Shown here piece after piece: positions 9,347-18,229 of a stretch of DNA of 64,000 nt. Each line of letters starts with the position of its first letter. Position 1 is the first letter of the stretch. The position numbers and the translations under genes are program-made. The DNA comes from Streptomyces viridochromogenes DSM 40736 (GTDB lineage: Bacteria; Actinomycetota; Actinomycetes; Streptomycetales; Streptomycetaceae). A model generated the notes under the pieces. That model saw only the letters and a list, made by a program, of their open reading frames with translations, was not told the DNA's origin and did no database searches. Location: NCBI RefSeq assembly GCF_000158955.1, contig NZ_GG657757.1, positions 2,286,197 to 2,350,196 on the forward strand. The letters run 5' to 3'.

Positions 9347-11739
9347 TGAGCGGGCGGGTTCGACTGACGCTGGGCGCGTGGGCGGCCACGCTGATGGCCG
9401 CATGCGCCCTGCTGCCCCTCGTCAGGCCGGCCACATGGATCGTGCAGGCGGCCTTCCTGCTGGCCGTGCAGTCGGGCGTGGGCGCCGCGGCCCGCCGGGT
9501 GCCGTTGGCGCGTCCCCTGACGGTGGCGGCACAGGCCGTGGTCACGGTGGCGCTGCTGACCTTCGTGTTCGCCCGCGAGCAGGCCCTCGCCGGGCTGGTG
9601 CCCGGGCCCGAGGCCCTCGACCGCTTCGCGATCCTGCTCCGCCAGGGCGGGGACGACATCGCGCGGTACGCGATACCGGCGCCGCTGGAGTCCGACGGCA
9701 TCCGGCTGATGCTCGTCGGCGGGGTCCTGATCATCGGGTTGCTGGTGGACACCCTCGCGGTGACCTTCCGCAGCGCCGCCCCGGCCGGGCTGCCGCTGCT
9801 CGCGCTGTACTCGGTGGCCGCGGGGCTCTCCGACGGGGACGCGGACTGGCTGTGGTTCCTGGTGGCGGCGGCCGGCTATCTGATGCTGCTCCTGGCCGAG
9901 GGGCGGGACCGGCTCTCCCAGTGGGGCCGGGTCTTCGGCGGGGCCCCGCGCACGGCCGGCGAGGAGCCGAGCAGCGCACTCGCCCCGGTCCGCACCGGTC
10001 GGCGCATCGGCGTGGTCGCGCTGGGTATCGCCCTGGTGGTGCCGCTCGGCCTGCCCGCGATGAACGGCGGACTGCTGGACTCGGTGGGCACGGGCGCGGG
10101 CGCCGGCACGGGCGGCGGCGGCACGATCTCGGCCGTGAACCCGCTGGTGTCACTGCGCGACAGTCTGAATGTGGACGAGGACCGGCAGGTCCTCTCCGTG
10201 AAGACGAAGATGGCCGACGTCTCGGACCTGTATCTGCGGATCGTGTCCCTGGACGACTTCGACGGCACCACCTGGAAGCCGTCCCGGCGGTCCATCACCG
10301 CCGTCCCCGACGGCACGTTCCCGACCCCGGTCGGCCTCGGCCCCGACGTCAAGCGCACGGAGGTCGACAGCACCGTCACGGCGGCCGATTGGTACGCCCA
10401 GGACTGGCTGCCCATGCCGTACCCGCCGAGCGGTGTGGACATCAAGGGCAACTGGCGCTACGAACCGCTGGGCATGACCCTGGTCGGCGACCACGGCCAG
10501 AACACCCGCGGTCTGACCTACCAGGTCAAGAGCCTGGACGTGCAGCCGACGGCGGAGCAGCTGGCCTCGGCGGGGCCCCCGCCGGCGTCCCTCGAGCGCG
10601 ACTTCACCAAGCTGCCCGACTCGTTGCCGGCGGTGGTGGGCCGCACCGCCCGTCAGGTCACCGCGGGCGCCGGCAACCCGTACGACCAGGCGGTCAAGCT
10701 CCAGGACTGGTTCACCGTGACCGGCGGCTTCGAGTACGACACCCAGGTGCAGGTCGGCAGCGGCTCGGAGGGGATCGCCCGCTTCCTGAAGGACAAGCAG
10801 GGCTTCTGCGTGCACTTCTCCTTCACGATGGCCGCGATGGCACGCTCCCTGGGCATACCGGCTCGGGTCGCGGTGGGTTTCGCGCCGGGCTCCCCGCAGG
10901 CGGACGGCTCGGTGTCGGTGGGGCTGCGCGACGCGCACGCCTGGCCCGAGCTGTACTTCGAGGGCGTGGGCTGGACGCGCTTCGAGCCGACTCCGAACCG
11001 TGGGTCGATGCCGCCCTACACCCTGCCGGAGGACTCCGGCAGTTCGGTGCCGGACGCGGCGCGCCCGACCGAGACGTCGTCCGCCGCGCCCTCCGCGGCG
11101 CCCTCGGCGAGCGAGAGCTGCACACCGGAGCAGAAGAAGCTGGACGGCGGGTGCGGCAGCGAGTCCCCGCAGGCGGCGCTGCCCACGGACGACGACGGCC
11201 CGAGGTGGTACGCGCTGCTGGGCTGGGCCCTGGCCGGCCTCGCCGTGCTGGCGCTCCCGCTGGCCCCGATGCTGTGGCGCACGCGGACCCGCGCGGTACG
11301 GCTGGGGGCGCACGGCCGCGGCGAAGCGGACGCGGCGCCGCGCACGCTGACCCTCTGGCAGGAGCTGACGGACACCGCGTGGGACTTCGGCATCCCGCCG
11401 GACGAGTCCCTGACCCCGCGCAAGGCAGCCGCCCGGATCGTCCGGCTGGGCGAGCTCGACGAGACGGCCGCGGCCTCGGTGCACCGGGTGGCGAACGCGG
11501 TGGAGCAGGTCCTGTACGCACCGCGACCCCGCCCGACGGCGGGCCTCACGGAGGACGTGCGCCGTGCGGCAGCGGGCCTGAGCGCGGCGGTCGGCCGCGG
11601 GGCGCGGCTTCGTGCGGTGCTCGCCCCCCGCTCCACGGTGCGTGTGGTGTGGGCGGTGTCGGCCTGGTGGTCGAGCGTGCGGGCGCGGGTCCTGGCGGCG
11701 AGGCCGACGTGGCGGAAGGCGTCGGGGCAGCAAGGCTGA
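9346..11739 (+). CDS. TgpA-type membrane transglutaminase-like protein (DUF3488/transglutaminase core/DUF4129)
   Basis: The 797-residue protein has about five to six N-terminal membrane segments (residues 10-230), an extracellular domain with a transglutaminase/protease core, another membrane segment (WYALLGWALAGLAVLALPLAPML) and a cytoplasmic DUF4129-like tail. The core shows the catalytic Cys in QGFCVHFSFTMAAMARSLG and the His in RDAHAWPELYFEGVGWTRFEP. A Ser/Ala/Pro-rich linker precedes the last membrane segment. It is the third gene of moxR-DUF58-tgpA. Likely acts on cell-envelope peptides or proteins; substrate unknown. Confidence 0.92.
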   Translation: MSGRVRLTLGAWAATLMAACALLPLVRPATWIVQAAFLLAVQSGVGAAARRVPLARPLTVAAQAVVTVALLTFVFAREQALAGLVPGPEALDRFAILLRQGGDDIARYAIPAPLESDGIRLMLVGGVLIIGLLVDTLAVTFRSAAPAGLPLLALYSVAAGLSDGDADWLWFLVAAAGYLMLLLAEGRDRLSQWGRVFGGAPRTAGEEPSSALAPVRTGRRIGVVALGIALVVPLGLPAMNGGLLDSVGTGAGAGTGGGGTISAVNPLVSLRDSLNVDEDRQVLSVKTKMADVSDLYLRIVSLDDFDGTTWKPSRRSITAVPDGTFPTPVGLGPDVKRTEVDSTVTAADWYAQDWLPMPYPPSGVDIKGNWRYEPLGMTLVGDHGQNTRGLTYQVKSLDVQPTAEQLASAGPPPASLERDFTKLPDSLPAVVGRTARQVTAGAGNPYDQAVKLQDWFTVTGGFEYDTQVQVGSGSEGIARFLKDKQGFCVHFSFTMAAMARSLGIPARVAVGFAPGSPQADGSVSVGLRDAHAWPELYFEGVGWTRFEPTPNRGSMPPYTLPEDSGSSVPDAARPTETSSAAPSAAPSASESCTPEQKKLDGGCGSESPQAALPTDDDGPRWYALLGWALAGLAVLALPLAPMLWRTRTRAVRLGAHGRGEADAAPRTLTLWQELTDTAWDFGIPPDESLTPRKAAARIVRLGELDETAAASVHRVANAVEQVLYAPRPRPTAGLTEDVRRAAAGLSAAVGRGARLRAVLAPRSTVRVVWAVSAWWSSVRARVLAARPTWRKASGQQG

Positions 11740-11789
11740 GGGCGCGCTGAGGGCGCGGGCAGCCCCGGCACGCGGTGCACGGGAACACG

Positions 11790-11828
11790 TCAGGGGGGTG
11801 ACCACCGACTCGGTGGTCACCCCCCTGA
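11790..11828. terminator. Bidirectional hairpin, 19-bp perfect stem
   Basis: Arms 11790-11808 and 11810-11828 are perfectly complementary around a single C. It sits between convergent tgpA and the DUF3040 gene, so it can end both transcripts. There is no long U tract, as is common in Streptomyces. Confidence 0.85.
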
Positions 11829-11877
11829 CTTACGTCTTCACGTAGTCCTGGAGAGCTGTGCTCCGGGGCTGACGGGG

Positions 11878-12276
11878 CTAATGGCCGCCCTGCTCGTCGC
11901 GGCGCCTCTGCCAGCGCTGCTCGATGCGGTCCATCACGGAGCGCCGCTGCCGGCCCTGCCGGCGGGCCTGCTGTCCTCCGGCCCCGGTCGCCTGTTCCCC
12001 CGGCTTGGGAGCCTTGCGCCAGCCGGTCACGGCGAGCACCGCACAGCCCAGCATGACGAGGAAGCCCACGACGCTGAGCCAGACCTGCTTGGCGACCATA
12101 CCGGCCATGAGGAGCGCAATACCTACGAGGAAGCCCGCGACCGCCTGGTAGACCCGTCGCCGGGTGTACGTACGCAGCCCGCTTCCCTCGAGCGCCGTCG
12201 CGAACTTGGGATCTTCGGCGTACAGCGCTCGCTCCATCTGCTCGAGCATGCGCTGCTCGTGCTCCGAGAGCGGCAC
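11878..12276 (-). CDS. DUF3040 small membrane protein
   Basis: The 132-residue protein starts MPLSEHEQRMLEQMERALYAEDPKF, the DUF3040 signature, followed by two membrane segments (AVAGFLVGIALLMAGMVA and VWLSVVGFLVMLGCAVLAV) and a Gln/Arg-rich basic tail. The GTG at 12276 is preceded by GGAGGA, which fixes the start. Rv2169c of M. tuberculosis is a likely counterpart. Role unknown; association with the division cluster is suggestive only. Confidence 0.92.
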   Translation of the reverse strand: MPLSEHEQRMLEQMERALYAEDPKFATALEGSGLRTYTRRRVYQAVAGFLVGIALLMAGMVAKQVWLSVVGFLVMLGCAVLAVTGWRKAPKPGEQATGAGGQQARRQGRQRRSVMDRIEQRWQRRRDEQGGH

Positions 12277-12554
12277 GGAGTCCTCCTCATCGTGCAGTCG
12301 CCGGGGCGACCCGGGGGTCCCTTCAGGATAGGCAGGGAATCGCCCCCGTGAAACCCGCCCCTCTGCGCCAACTGGCCAACCGGAACCCGCCATGGACGTC
12401 CCGGCTCGCTGAGGCTTCCATTCCCCGGCGGCCGACCCGTCATGCCGGAACGGTCTCCCTCGATCATACGGCGCCAAGCCCCCGTTCGGGGGGCCTGTGG
12501 CGTACTCCATGCACAGCCAACGCGCTGATCAGCGGCGGTGCCTCAGGAAGGGAC

Positions 12555-13361
12555 TCAGGCCTCGGCGGCCCCATCGGTCTCGCTGGCCCCACTGGTCTCA
12601 GCAGCCTCGCCGGTCTCGCCGAGCACATGAAGCTGCGTGGCCACCGAGCGGAACGCGGGAAGCTCGGCCGCGGCCTCCTCCAGCTTCAGCAGCGCTTCCA
12701 CGGCTCCGGGCTCGGTGTCCACGAGGACGCCGGGCACGAGGTCAGCGAAGACGCGCACGCCGTGCACGGCGCCGACCCGCAGGCCCGCGGCCTCGACCAG
12801 GCCGGTGAGCTGGTCGGCGGTGAAGCGGCGCGGGACGGGGTCACCCGTGCCCCATCGTCCGTTCGGGTCGTCGAGCGCCTGCTTGGCCTCCTTGAAGTGA
12901 CCGGCGAGGGCGCGGGAGAGCACGGCGCCACCGAGTCCGGCGGCGAGCAGGCTGAGGACGCCCTCCGGGCGCAGGGCGGCCACCGCGTTGCGCACGCCTT
13001 CGGCCGGGTCGTCCACGTACTCCAGGACGCCGTGGCACAGCACCACGTCGTAGGCACCGCGCTCGGCCACGTCGAAGAGGCCGTGGGCGTCGCCCTGCAC
13101 GCCCTTCACGCGGTCGGCGACCCCGGCCTCGGCGGCGCGGCGCTCCAGGGCGAACAGCGCGTTGGGGCTGGGGTCGACGACGGTGACCCGGTGACCGAGG
13201 CGGGCCACGGGCACCGCGAAGTTGCCGCTGCCGCCTCCGGTGTCGAGGACGTCCAGCGACTCCCGACCCGTGGCCTTGACCCGGCGGTCCAGGGCGTCCT
13301 GGAGGACCTCCCAGACCACGGCGGTACGGAGTGAGGCGCGGGGGCGCATCGGGTCCGACAC
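12555..13361 (-). CDS. Class I SAM-dependent methyltransferase
   Basis: The 268-residue protein has the motif I loop LDVLDTGGGSGNFAVPVARLG, the acidic end of beta 2 (TVVDPSPNA), and the motif DVVLCHGVLEYVDDP typical of UbiE/Methyltransf_11 proteins. Substrate cannot be inferred. The GTG at 13361 has GGAG about 9 nt upstream; an ATG four codons later is the alternative. The C-terminus is rich in Glu, Thr and Ala. Confidence 0.88.
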   Translation of the reverse strand: MSDPMRPRASLRTAVVWEVLQDALDRRVKATGRESLDVLDTGGGSGNFAVPVARLGHRVTVVDPSPNALFALERRAAEAGVADRVKGVQGDAHGLFDVAERGAYDVVLCHGVLEYVDDPAEGVRNAVAALRPEGVLSLLAAGLGGAVLSRALAGHFKEAKQALDDPNGRWGTGDPVPRRFTADQLTGLVEAAGLRVGAVHGVRVFADLVPGVLVDTEPGAVEALLKLEEAAAELPAFRSVATQLHVLGETGEAAETSGASETDGAAEA

Positions 13362-13501
13362 GTCAGTTGACTCCTCGGCGCGGCACCGCCTCTTGCGCGG
13401 CGGAGCGAACGGGGCGCCTTCCCCGGCCCCGGCGAAGGGGAGGGAAGACTTCAGGCGTCCCCCACCCTATTGCCTCCGGCAGGGCGGCCGGCATGACCGG
13501 G

Positions 13502-13576
13502 CCCCGGCGGCCGGCGCGGGGCCGGACCCCGGCGGCCGGCGCGGGGCCGGACCCCGGCGGCCGGCGCGGGGCCGGA
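13502..13576. repeat. Three perfect 25-bp tandem repeats
   Basis: Three consecutive identical copies (13502-13526, 13527-13551, 13552-13576), each pure G/C except one A, lie downstream of the HEPN gene and upstream of the methyltransferase, both read on the minus strand. Such tracts vary in copy number between strains. Confidence 0.9.
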
Positions 13577-13606
13577 CCCCGTGAGGCAGCGTGCCGCCGG
13601 CCCTCG

Positions 13607-14170
13607 TCAGCCCGCGTCCGGCATGTCCCTCCCCGCCCCCGGTCCCTCCGGCCGGTCCCGGTCCTGGCGCGGCTGCGGGAGGACCGGCTGGAGGACCAGC
13701 ATGCGTTCGACGATGCGCAGGAACATCGCCACGTCACGTATGAGGTCGTCGGCGTCCCGGCTGGTGGCCGCGCCCTGGATGCCCGCCTCGGCCCGGGCGC
13801 GGCGCCGGGCCCCGGAGGCGAACAGCGCGCTCCACTCGGTCAGTTCGGGCGCGATCTCGGGGAGCACTTCCCAAGCGCTCCTGATCTTGACCCGGGCCCG
13901 GGACGAGGTCTCCGGCCGGCCCCGGGCGGCGAGCACGGCCGCCGCGGCGCGCAGGGCGGCGAGGTGGGCCGTCGCGTAGCGCTCGTTCGGCGTTTCGAGG
14001 GCGGTGGCCTCGTCGAGGCCCGCGCGGGCCTGGGCGAGCAGGTCGAGGGCCGCGGGCGGGGCCGTGGCCCGGCGCAGCACGGGGTGCACGTCGCTCGCCG
14101 GGCCGGTCAGTGAGGGGGCAGGGCCGGTGGCACGGCGCCGGCGGGCGGCTGCTGCGTGGTCGCTGGCCAT
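13607..14170 (-). CDS. SAV_6107-like HEPN domain protein
   Basis: The 187-residue, largely helical protein has the HEPN-type motif R-x4-H in the segment NERYATAHLAALRAAAAVL, matching the SAV_6107-like HEPN family as I recall it. HEPN domains with Rx4-6H are often ribonucleases, but many family members here are uncharacterised. The ATG at 14170 has AGGAGG upstream. It is divergent from the ABC-like ATPase and shares its intergenic region, including the TetR-type palindrome. No antitoxin nucleotidyltransferase is adjacent, so a toxin role is unproven. Confidence 0.75.
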   Translation of the reverse strand: MASDHAAAARRRRATGPAPSLTGPASDVHPVLRRATAPPAALDLLAQARAGLDEATALETPNERYATAHLAALRAAAAVLAARGRPETSSRARVKIRSAWEVLPEIAPELTEWSALFASGARRRARAEAGIQGAATSRDADDLIRDVAMFLRIVERMLVLQPVLPQPRQDRDRPEGPGAGRDMPDAG

Positions 14171-14307
14171 GACGAACCTCCTGTCGTCTGCGTGACGGCA
14201 CGTCCTGCACACGGAGGTGCCGTATGTGACCCATCGTGAGGTATGGCACTGACAATCCGTTCTGACCTGCTGTTTTGCCTCGATCGTAGGTTCGGAGTAG
14301 TTTTTGC

Positions 14308-14321
14308 ACTGACCAGTCAGT
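14308..14321. promoter_or_regulatory. Putative TetR operator (ACTGAC-CA-GTCAGT)
   Basis: A palindrome with 6-bp arms sits 32 bp before the ABC-like ATPase start, in an operon that ends with a TetR regulator. A second, looser ACTGAC...CTGAC pair lies at 14245-14270. TetR proteins commonly bind such palindromes and repress their own operon; assignment is inference. Confidence 0.5.
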
Positions 14322-14352
14322 TCAAATTCTGTTTCACGATCGAGGGAGACTC

Positions 14353-15171
14353 GTGGGGGAACGAGCAGGAGGGGTCCGGGTCGCCGCCGAGGCCCTGGGG
14401 ATCAAGGGGCCACGCGGCTGGGCGTTCCGCGGGGTGTCCTTCGACGCCGAGCGCGGATCGCTCGTCGCGATCGAGGGTCCGTCCGGGTCCGGCCGTACGT
14501 GTCTGTTGCTTGCGCTGACGGGGCGGATGAAGCTCACGGAGGGCGCGGCGGCCGTGGGCGAGGCCCGGCTGCCCAAACAGATCTCAGCGGTGCGCCGCGT
14601 CAGCGGCCTGGCCCACGTGCCCGGGGTCACCGAGCTGGACCCGGCCCTGACCGTCGGCGAGCACCTGAAGGAACGCGCCCTGCTCCAGCGGCGGTTCGGC
14701 GGCTCGCTGCGCGGGCTGCTGCGGCCCCGGAGCGAGCGGGCGGCCGAGGCCGGGCTGCGCATCGACGAGGCACTGGCCGCCGCCGGACTCGACCTGGAGA
14801 CGCTGCCCAAGGGGCGGCGTACCGCCGTACGCGATCTGGAGCGCCTGGAGGCGCTGCGGCTGTCGGTCGCGCTCGCCCTGGTCGGCCGACCGCTGCTGCT
14901 CGGGGTCGACGACACCGACCTCAAGCTCGCGGACGGCGAGCGGGAGGAGGTCTGGGCCCTGCTCAGGTCCCTCGCCGACGCCGGTACGACGGTCGTGGCG
15001 GTGTGCGCCGAGGCCCCCGAAGGCGCCCTCAGGGTGTCCACACAGGAGGGCCGGGGCGACGAGCCCGACCCGGGCGCCGAGAACCCCGAGCACGCCGAGA
15101 ACACCGAGAACACCGATGCCGACCAGGGAGAGGAGAAGGCCGATGCGCTCACCGAAACTGGCCGCGCTTGA
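14353..15171 (+). CDS. ABC-transporter-like ATPase with degenerate signature
   Basis: The 272-residue protein has a clear P-loop (EGPSGSGRTCLLLALTG, residues about 40-55) and an ABC-like fold order, but the LSGGQ signature is replaced by RDLERLEALRLSVALAL and the Walker B region reads LLLGVDDTDL. The C-terminus is Glu/Asn/Asp-rich. The GTG at 14353 has GAGGGAGA just upstream. Its end overlaps the YhgE gene by 29 bp. It may be a nucleotide-binding partner of the YhgE-like membrane protein rather than a standard importer or exporter ATPase. Confidence 0.75.
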   Translation: MGERAGGVRVAAEALGIKGPRGWAFRGVSFDAERGSLVAIEGPSGSGRTCLLLALTGRMKLTEGAAAVGEARLPKQISAVRRVSGLAHVPGVTELDPALTVGEHLKERALLQRRFGGSLRGLLRPRSERAAEAGLRIDEALAAAGLDLETLPKGRRTAVRDLERLEALRLSVALALVGRPLLLGVDDTDLKLADGEREEVWALLRSLADAGTTVVAVCAEAPEGALRVSTQEGRGDEPDPGAENPEHAENTENTDADQGEEKADALTETGRA

Positions 15172-17227
15172 GCTCCGCCGCTTCGGCCGGGGGAAGCTGC
15201 CGCGCGCCGCGCTGGTCGCGCTGCTGGTGCTGCCGCTGCTGTACGGCGCGCTGTACCTCTGGTCGTTCTGGGACCCGTACGGGCGTCTGGACCGTATCCC
15301 CGTGGCGCTCGTGAACGACGACAAGGGGGCGACCGCCGGCGGGAAGAAGATCACGGCGGGGGACGACATCACGAAGGGGCTGCGGGACAGCAAGACCTTC
15401 GACTGGCGGGAGGTGAGCGCCGCCGAGGCCCGCAGGGGCGTCGAGGACGGCACCTACTACCTGTCGCTCACCATGCCCGCCGACTTCAGTGAGCGGATCG
15501 CCTCCAGCTCCGGGAGCTCCCCGGAGACCGGCGCCCTCCAGGTGCACACCAACGACGCGAACAACTACATCGTCGGGCAGATCTCCCGGACGGTGTTCGG
15601 CGAGGTGCGGCAGGCCGCGTCCACCAAGACCTCGCGGTCCTTCCTGGACAAGATCTTCGTGTCGTTCTCCGACATCCACGGCAAGACCGTGCAGGCGGCG
15701 AAAGGGGCCGACAAGCTCAACGGCGGCATCGGGAAGGCCGAGAAGGGCTCCAAGGACCTGGCCGACGGCCTGAAGGACGCCGAGGACGGCAGCGGCGAGC
15801 TCTCCACGGCCCTGAAGAAGCTCACCAAGGGCGCGGGCGCCGTGGAGGACGGCACCCGGGGAGTCGCGGACGGCACGCAGAAGCTCGCCGACCGGGTCAA
15901 CGGCACGGCCGGGAAGGTGGGTCCCTTCCTCAAGGGCAACGAGAAGACCATCGGCGACACGGCCCAGCTGGTCGCCGACTCCTCCGGGGTGATCCGCAAG
16001 CACCTCGGCACTCTGGTGAGGACGGCCCCGACCGCCGCCAAGGGCGCCCACGCGGCGTCCGGCACGCTGAACGACGTCTACGCCAGGCGCTGTGACGACC
16101 CTGTGCTGCCCGACCCCGCCTGCGCCGACCTGAAGAAGGCCAAGGACGCCGCCGCCGACGTCACCGTCATCGCGGACGACCTCAACACCCTGATCGCGGA
16201 CCAGGACGGCGACCTGGACCAGCTCGACAAGAACCTCGCCACCCTGCAGAAGCAGTCCCAGGCCCTCGCCGACCGCGCGCCGCACCTCTCCGAGGACCTC
16301 GACGACGCCGTCACGAAGATCAACAAGCTGAACGACGGCGCGGCGAAGGTCGCGGCCGGTGCGAAGACGCTGCACACGGGGCTCGGCAAGGCCAAGACCG
16401 GTGCCGTCGACCTGGACGAGGGCGTCGGCAAGCTGAAGACCGGCGCGGACGACCTCAACGGCGGCATCTACAAGCTGGTCGGCGGCTCGGGCAAGCTCGC
16501 CGGCGGGCTGCACGACGGGGCGGAGAAGATCCCCGACTACGACAAGCAGGACCGTGACCGGCGCACCGAGGTCATGGCCGACCCCGTGCGGCTCGCCTCC
16601 CAGGACCTGCACGACGCGCCCAACTACGGCACCGGGTTCGCGCCGTACTTCATCCCGCTCTCGCTGTGGGTGGGGGCGATGGTGGCGTACATGCTGATCA
16701 CACCGATGAACCGGCGTGCGCTCGCCGCGGGCGCCTCGGCGTGGCGGATCGCGCTGGCGGGCTGGCTGCCGGTGGTGGCGATCGGGGTGCTCCAGACGGT
16801 GGCCCTGATGTCGGTGCTGCACTGGGCGGTCGGTCTGGAGATGGCACGGGCGGCCGGGACGGTGGGCTTCCTGTTCCTGGTGACGGCGTGCTTCGCGGCG
16901 ATCGTGCAGTGGCTGAACGCACGCTTCGGGGCGGCGGGCCGGATCCTCGTCCTCGCCCTGCTGATGCTCCAGCTGACCTCGGCGGGCGGCACGTACCCCG
17001 TACAGACCAGCCCCGGCTTCTTCAACGCGCTCCACCCCTTCCTGCCGATGAGCTATGTCGTGGAGGCCCTCAGGCGGCTCATCACGGGCGGCGGTCTCGA
17101 ACCGGTGTGGCACGCGTGCGTGGTGCTGACGGCGTTCACCGCGGGCGCCCTCGCGCTGACCGCCGTGGCGGCCCGCCGCCGCCAGGTGTGGACGCTGGAC
17201 CGGCTGCACCCGGAGCTGAGCCTGTGA
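15143..17227 (+). CDS. YhgE/Pip-family membrane protein with heptad repeats
   Basis: The 694-residue protein has one N-terminal membrane segment (ALVALLVLPLLYGALYLW), a long extracellular coil rich in repeats of the form x3-L-x2-G (for example KLNGGIGKAEKGSKDLADGL) and six C-terminal membrane segments ending in the ABC-2-like region SPGFFNALHPFLPMSYVVEA. This is the architecture of YhgE/Pip proteins, which include phage-infection and ESX-like secretion associated members. The ATG at 15143 has GGAGAGGAGAAGG upstream. It is encoded between an ABC-like ATPase and a TetR regulator, suggesting an export system. Confidence 0.9.
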   Translation: MRSPKLAALELRRFGRGKLPRAALVALLVLPLLYGALYLWSFWDPYGRLDRIPVALVNDDKGATAGGKKITAGDDITKGLRDSKTFDWREVSAAEARRGVEDGTYYLSLTMPADFSERIASSSGSSPETGALQVHTNDANNYIVGQISRTVFGEVRQAASTKTSRSFLDKIFVSFSDIHGKTVQAAKGADKLNGGIGKAEKGSKDLADGLKDAEDGSGELSTALKKLTKGAGAVEDGTRGVADGTQKLADRVNGTAGKVGPFLKGNEKTIGDTAQLVADSSGVIRKHLGTLVRTAPTAAKGAHAASGTLNDVYARRCDDPVLPDPACADLKKAKDAAADVTVIADDLNTLIADQDGDLDQLDKNLATLQKQSQALADRAPHLSEDLDDAVTKINKLNDGAAKVAAGAKTLHTGLGKAKTGAVDLDEGVGKLKTGADDLNGGIYKLVGGSGKLAGGLHDGAEKIPDYDKQDRDRRTEVMADPVRLASQDLHDAPNYGTGFAPYFIPLSLWVGAMVAYMLITPMNRRALAAGASAWRIALAGWLPVVAIGVLQTVALMSVLHWAVGLEMARAAGTVGFLFLVTACFAAIVQWLNARFGAAGRILVLALLMLQLTSAGGTYPVQTSPGFFNALHPFLPMSYVVEALRRLITGGGLEPVWHACVVLTAFTAGALALTAVAARRRQVWTLDRLHPELSL

Positions 17228-17259
17228 GCCCTTCCGTCACCTCTCCCGGAGAGGTTCCT

Positions 17260-17904
17260 GTGACAATCAGGGCCATGGAAAGCAGCAGTGCAACGTCGGG
17301 CGGCAGCACGCGCCGCGAGGCCACCCGGCAGAAGCTCTACGAGGCGGCCGTCACGCTCATCGCCGAGCAGGGCTTCTCCGCCACTACCGTGGACGAGATC
17401 GCCGAGCGTGCCGGGGTCGCGAAGGGCACGGTCTACTACAACTTCGCGAGCAAGTCCGTCCTCTTCGAGGAACTGCTGCGACACGGAGTGGGCCTCCTCA
17501 CCGCCTCCCTGCGGGAAGCGGCGGAGCGGACCGCCCGTGAGGGCGGCACCCGGGTCGACGCCCTGGACGCCATGATCCGCGCGGGGCTGGTCTTCATCGA
17601 CCGCTACCCGGCCTTCACCCAGCTGTACGTGGCCGAGCTGTGGCGCACCAACCGGGCCTGGCAGTCCACGCTGATGGTGGTCCGGCAGCAGGCCGTCGCG
17701 GTCGTGGAGGGCGTCCTGCGCGAGGGCGTGGCGGCCGGCGAGTTCAGCGACGAGATCGATGTCCCGCTGACGGCGTCCGCGCTGGTCGGCATGGTCCTGG
17801 TGGCCGCGCTCGACTGGAAGTCCTTCCAGGCGGAACGCTCCCTGGACGACGTCCACGCGGCCCTGTCCCGGCTGCTCCAGGGGCGGGTCAGCGGCTGCCG
17901 CTGA
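17260..17904 (+). CDS. TetR-family transcriptional regulator
   Basis: The 214-residue protein has the N-terminal TetR helix-turn-helix (KLYEAAVTLIAEQGFSATTVDEIAERAGVAKGTVYYNF, split here as KLYEAAVTLIAEQGF and GVAKGTVYYNFASK) and a helical ligand-binding C-terminal domain. The GTG at 17260 has GGAGAGG at a spacing of 5 and is preferred over the ATG at 17275. It lies 32 bp after the YhgE gene, as a third operon gene, so it likely represses its own operon through the palindrome at 14308-14321. Confidence 0.92.
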   Translation: MTIRAMESSSATSGGSTRREATRQKLYEAAVTLIAEQGFSATTVDEIAERAGVAKGTVYYNFASKSVLFEELLRHGVGLLTASLREAAERTAREGGTRVDALDAMIRAGLVFIDRYPAFTQLYVAELWRTNRAWQSTLMVVRQQAVAVVEGVLREGVAAGEFSDEIDVPLTASALVGMVLVAALDWKSFQAERSLDDVHAALSRLLQGRVSGCR

Positions 17905-17991
17905 CCGGGCACCACCACGTGAACATGTGAAAGCGCCGGTCCGGTGTGGCCGCGTCCCCCGCGGGCCACCTCGAACCGGCGCCTTCCCTGC

Positions 17992-18065
17992 TCCCCCGGT
18001 TTCTCCTGCTCCCCCGTACGTCCCCCCGGCAGGACCCCCGTTCGGTCGTCCCCCTCCGCTCCCCC
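17992..18065 (-). other. Potential G-quadruplex tract on the minus strand
   Basis: Six runs of five or six C (17992, 18011, 18022, 18035, 18050, 18061) are separated by 6-14 bases, so the minus strand has six G-runs in 74 bp. A G-quadruplex on one strand and an i-motif on the other are possible; loops are longer than the classical 7 in some places. Confidence 0.5.
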
Positions 18066-18229
18066 GTGCCTCGCTCCCGCCGACGTCGTCGGCGGAAGGA
18101 GCGGATCGCGGGCCCGGCCCCGTTCCGGCGCCCCGTGTCGCCGGTGCCGGAGCCGTGCCCCTCTCCGTGTCTCCACTCTCTCGTCCTCGCAGGTCGTCCC
18201 CCATCCGCGCGGGTACTCAACTCCCGGGC

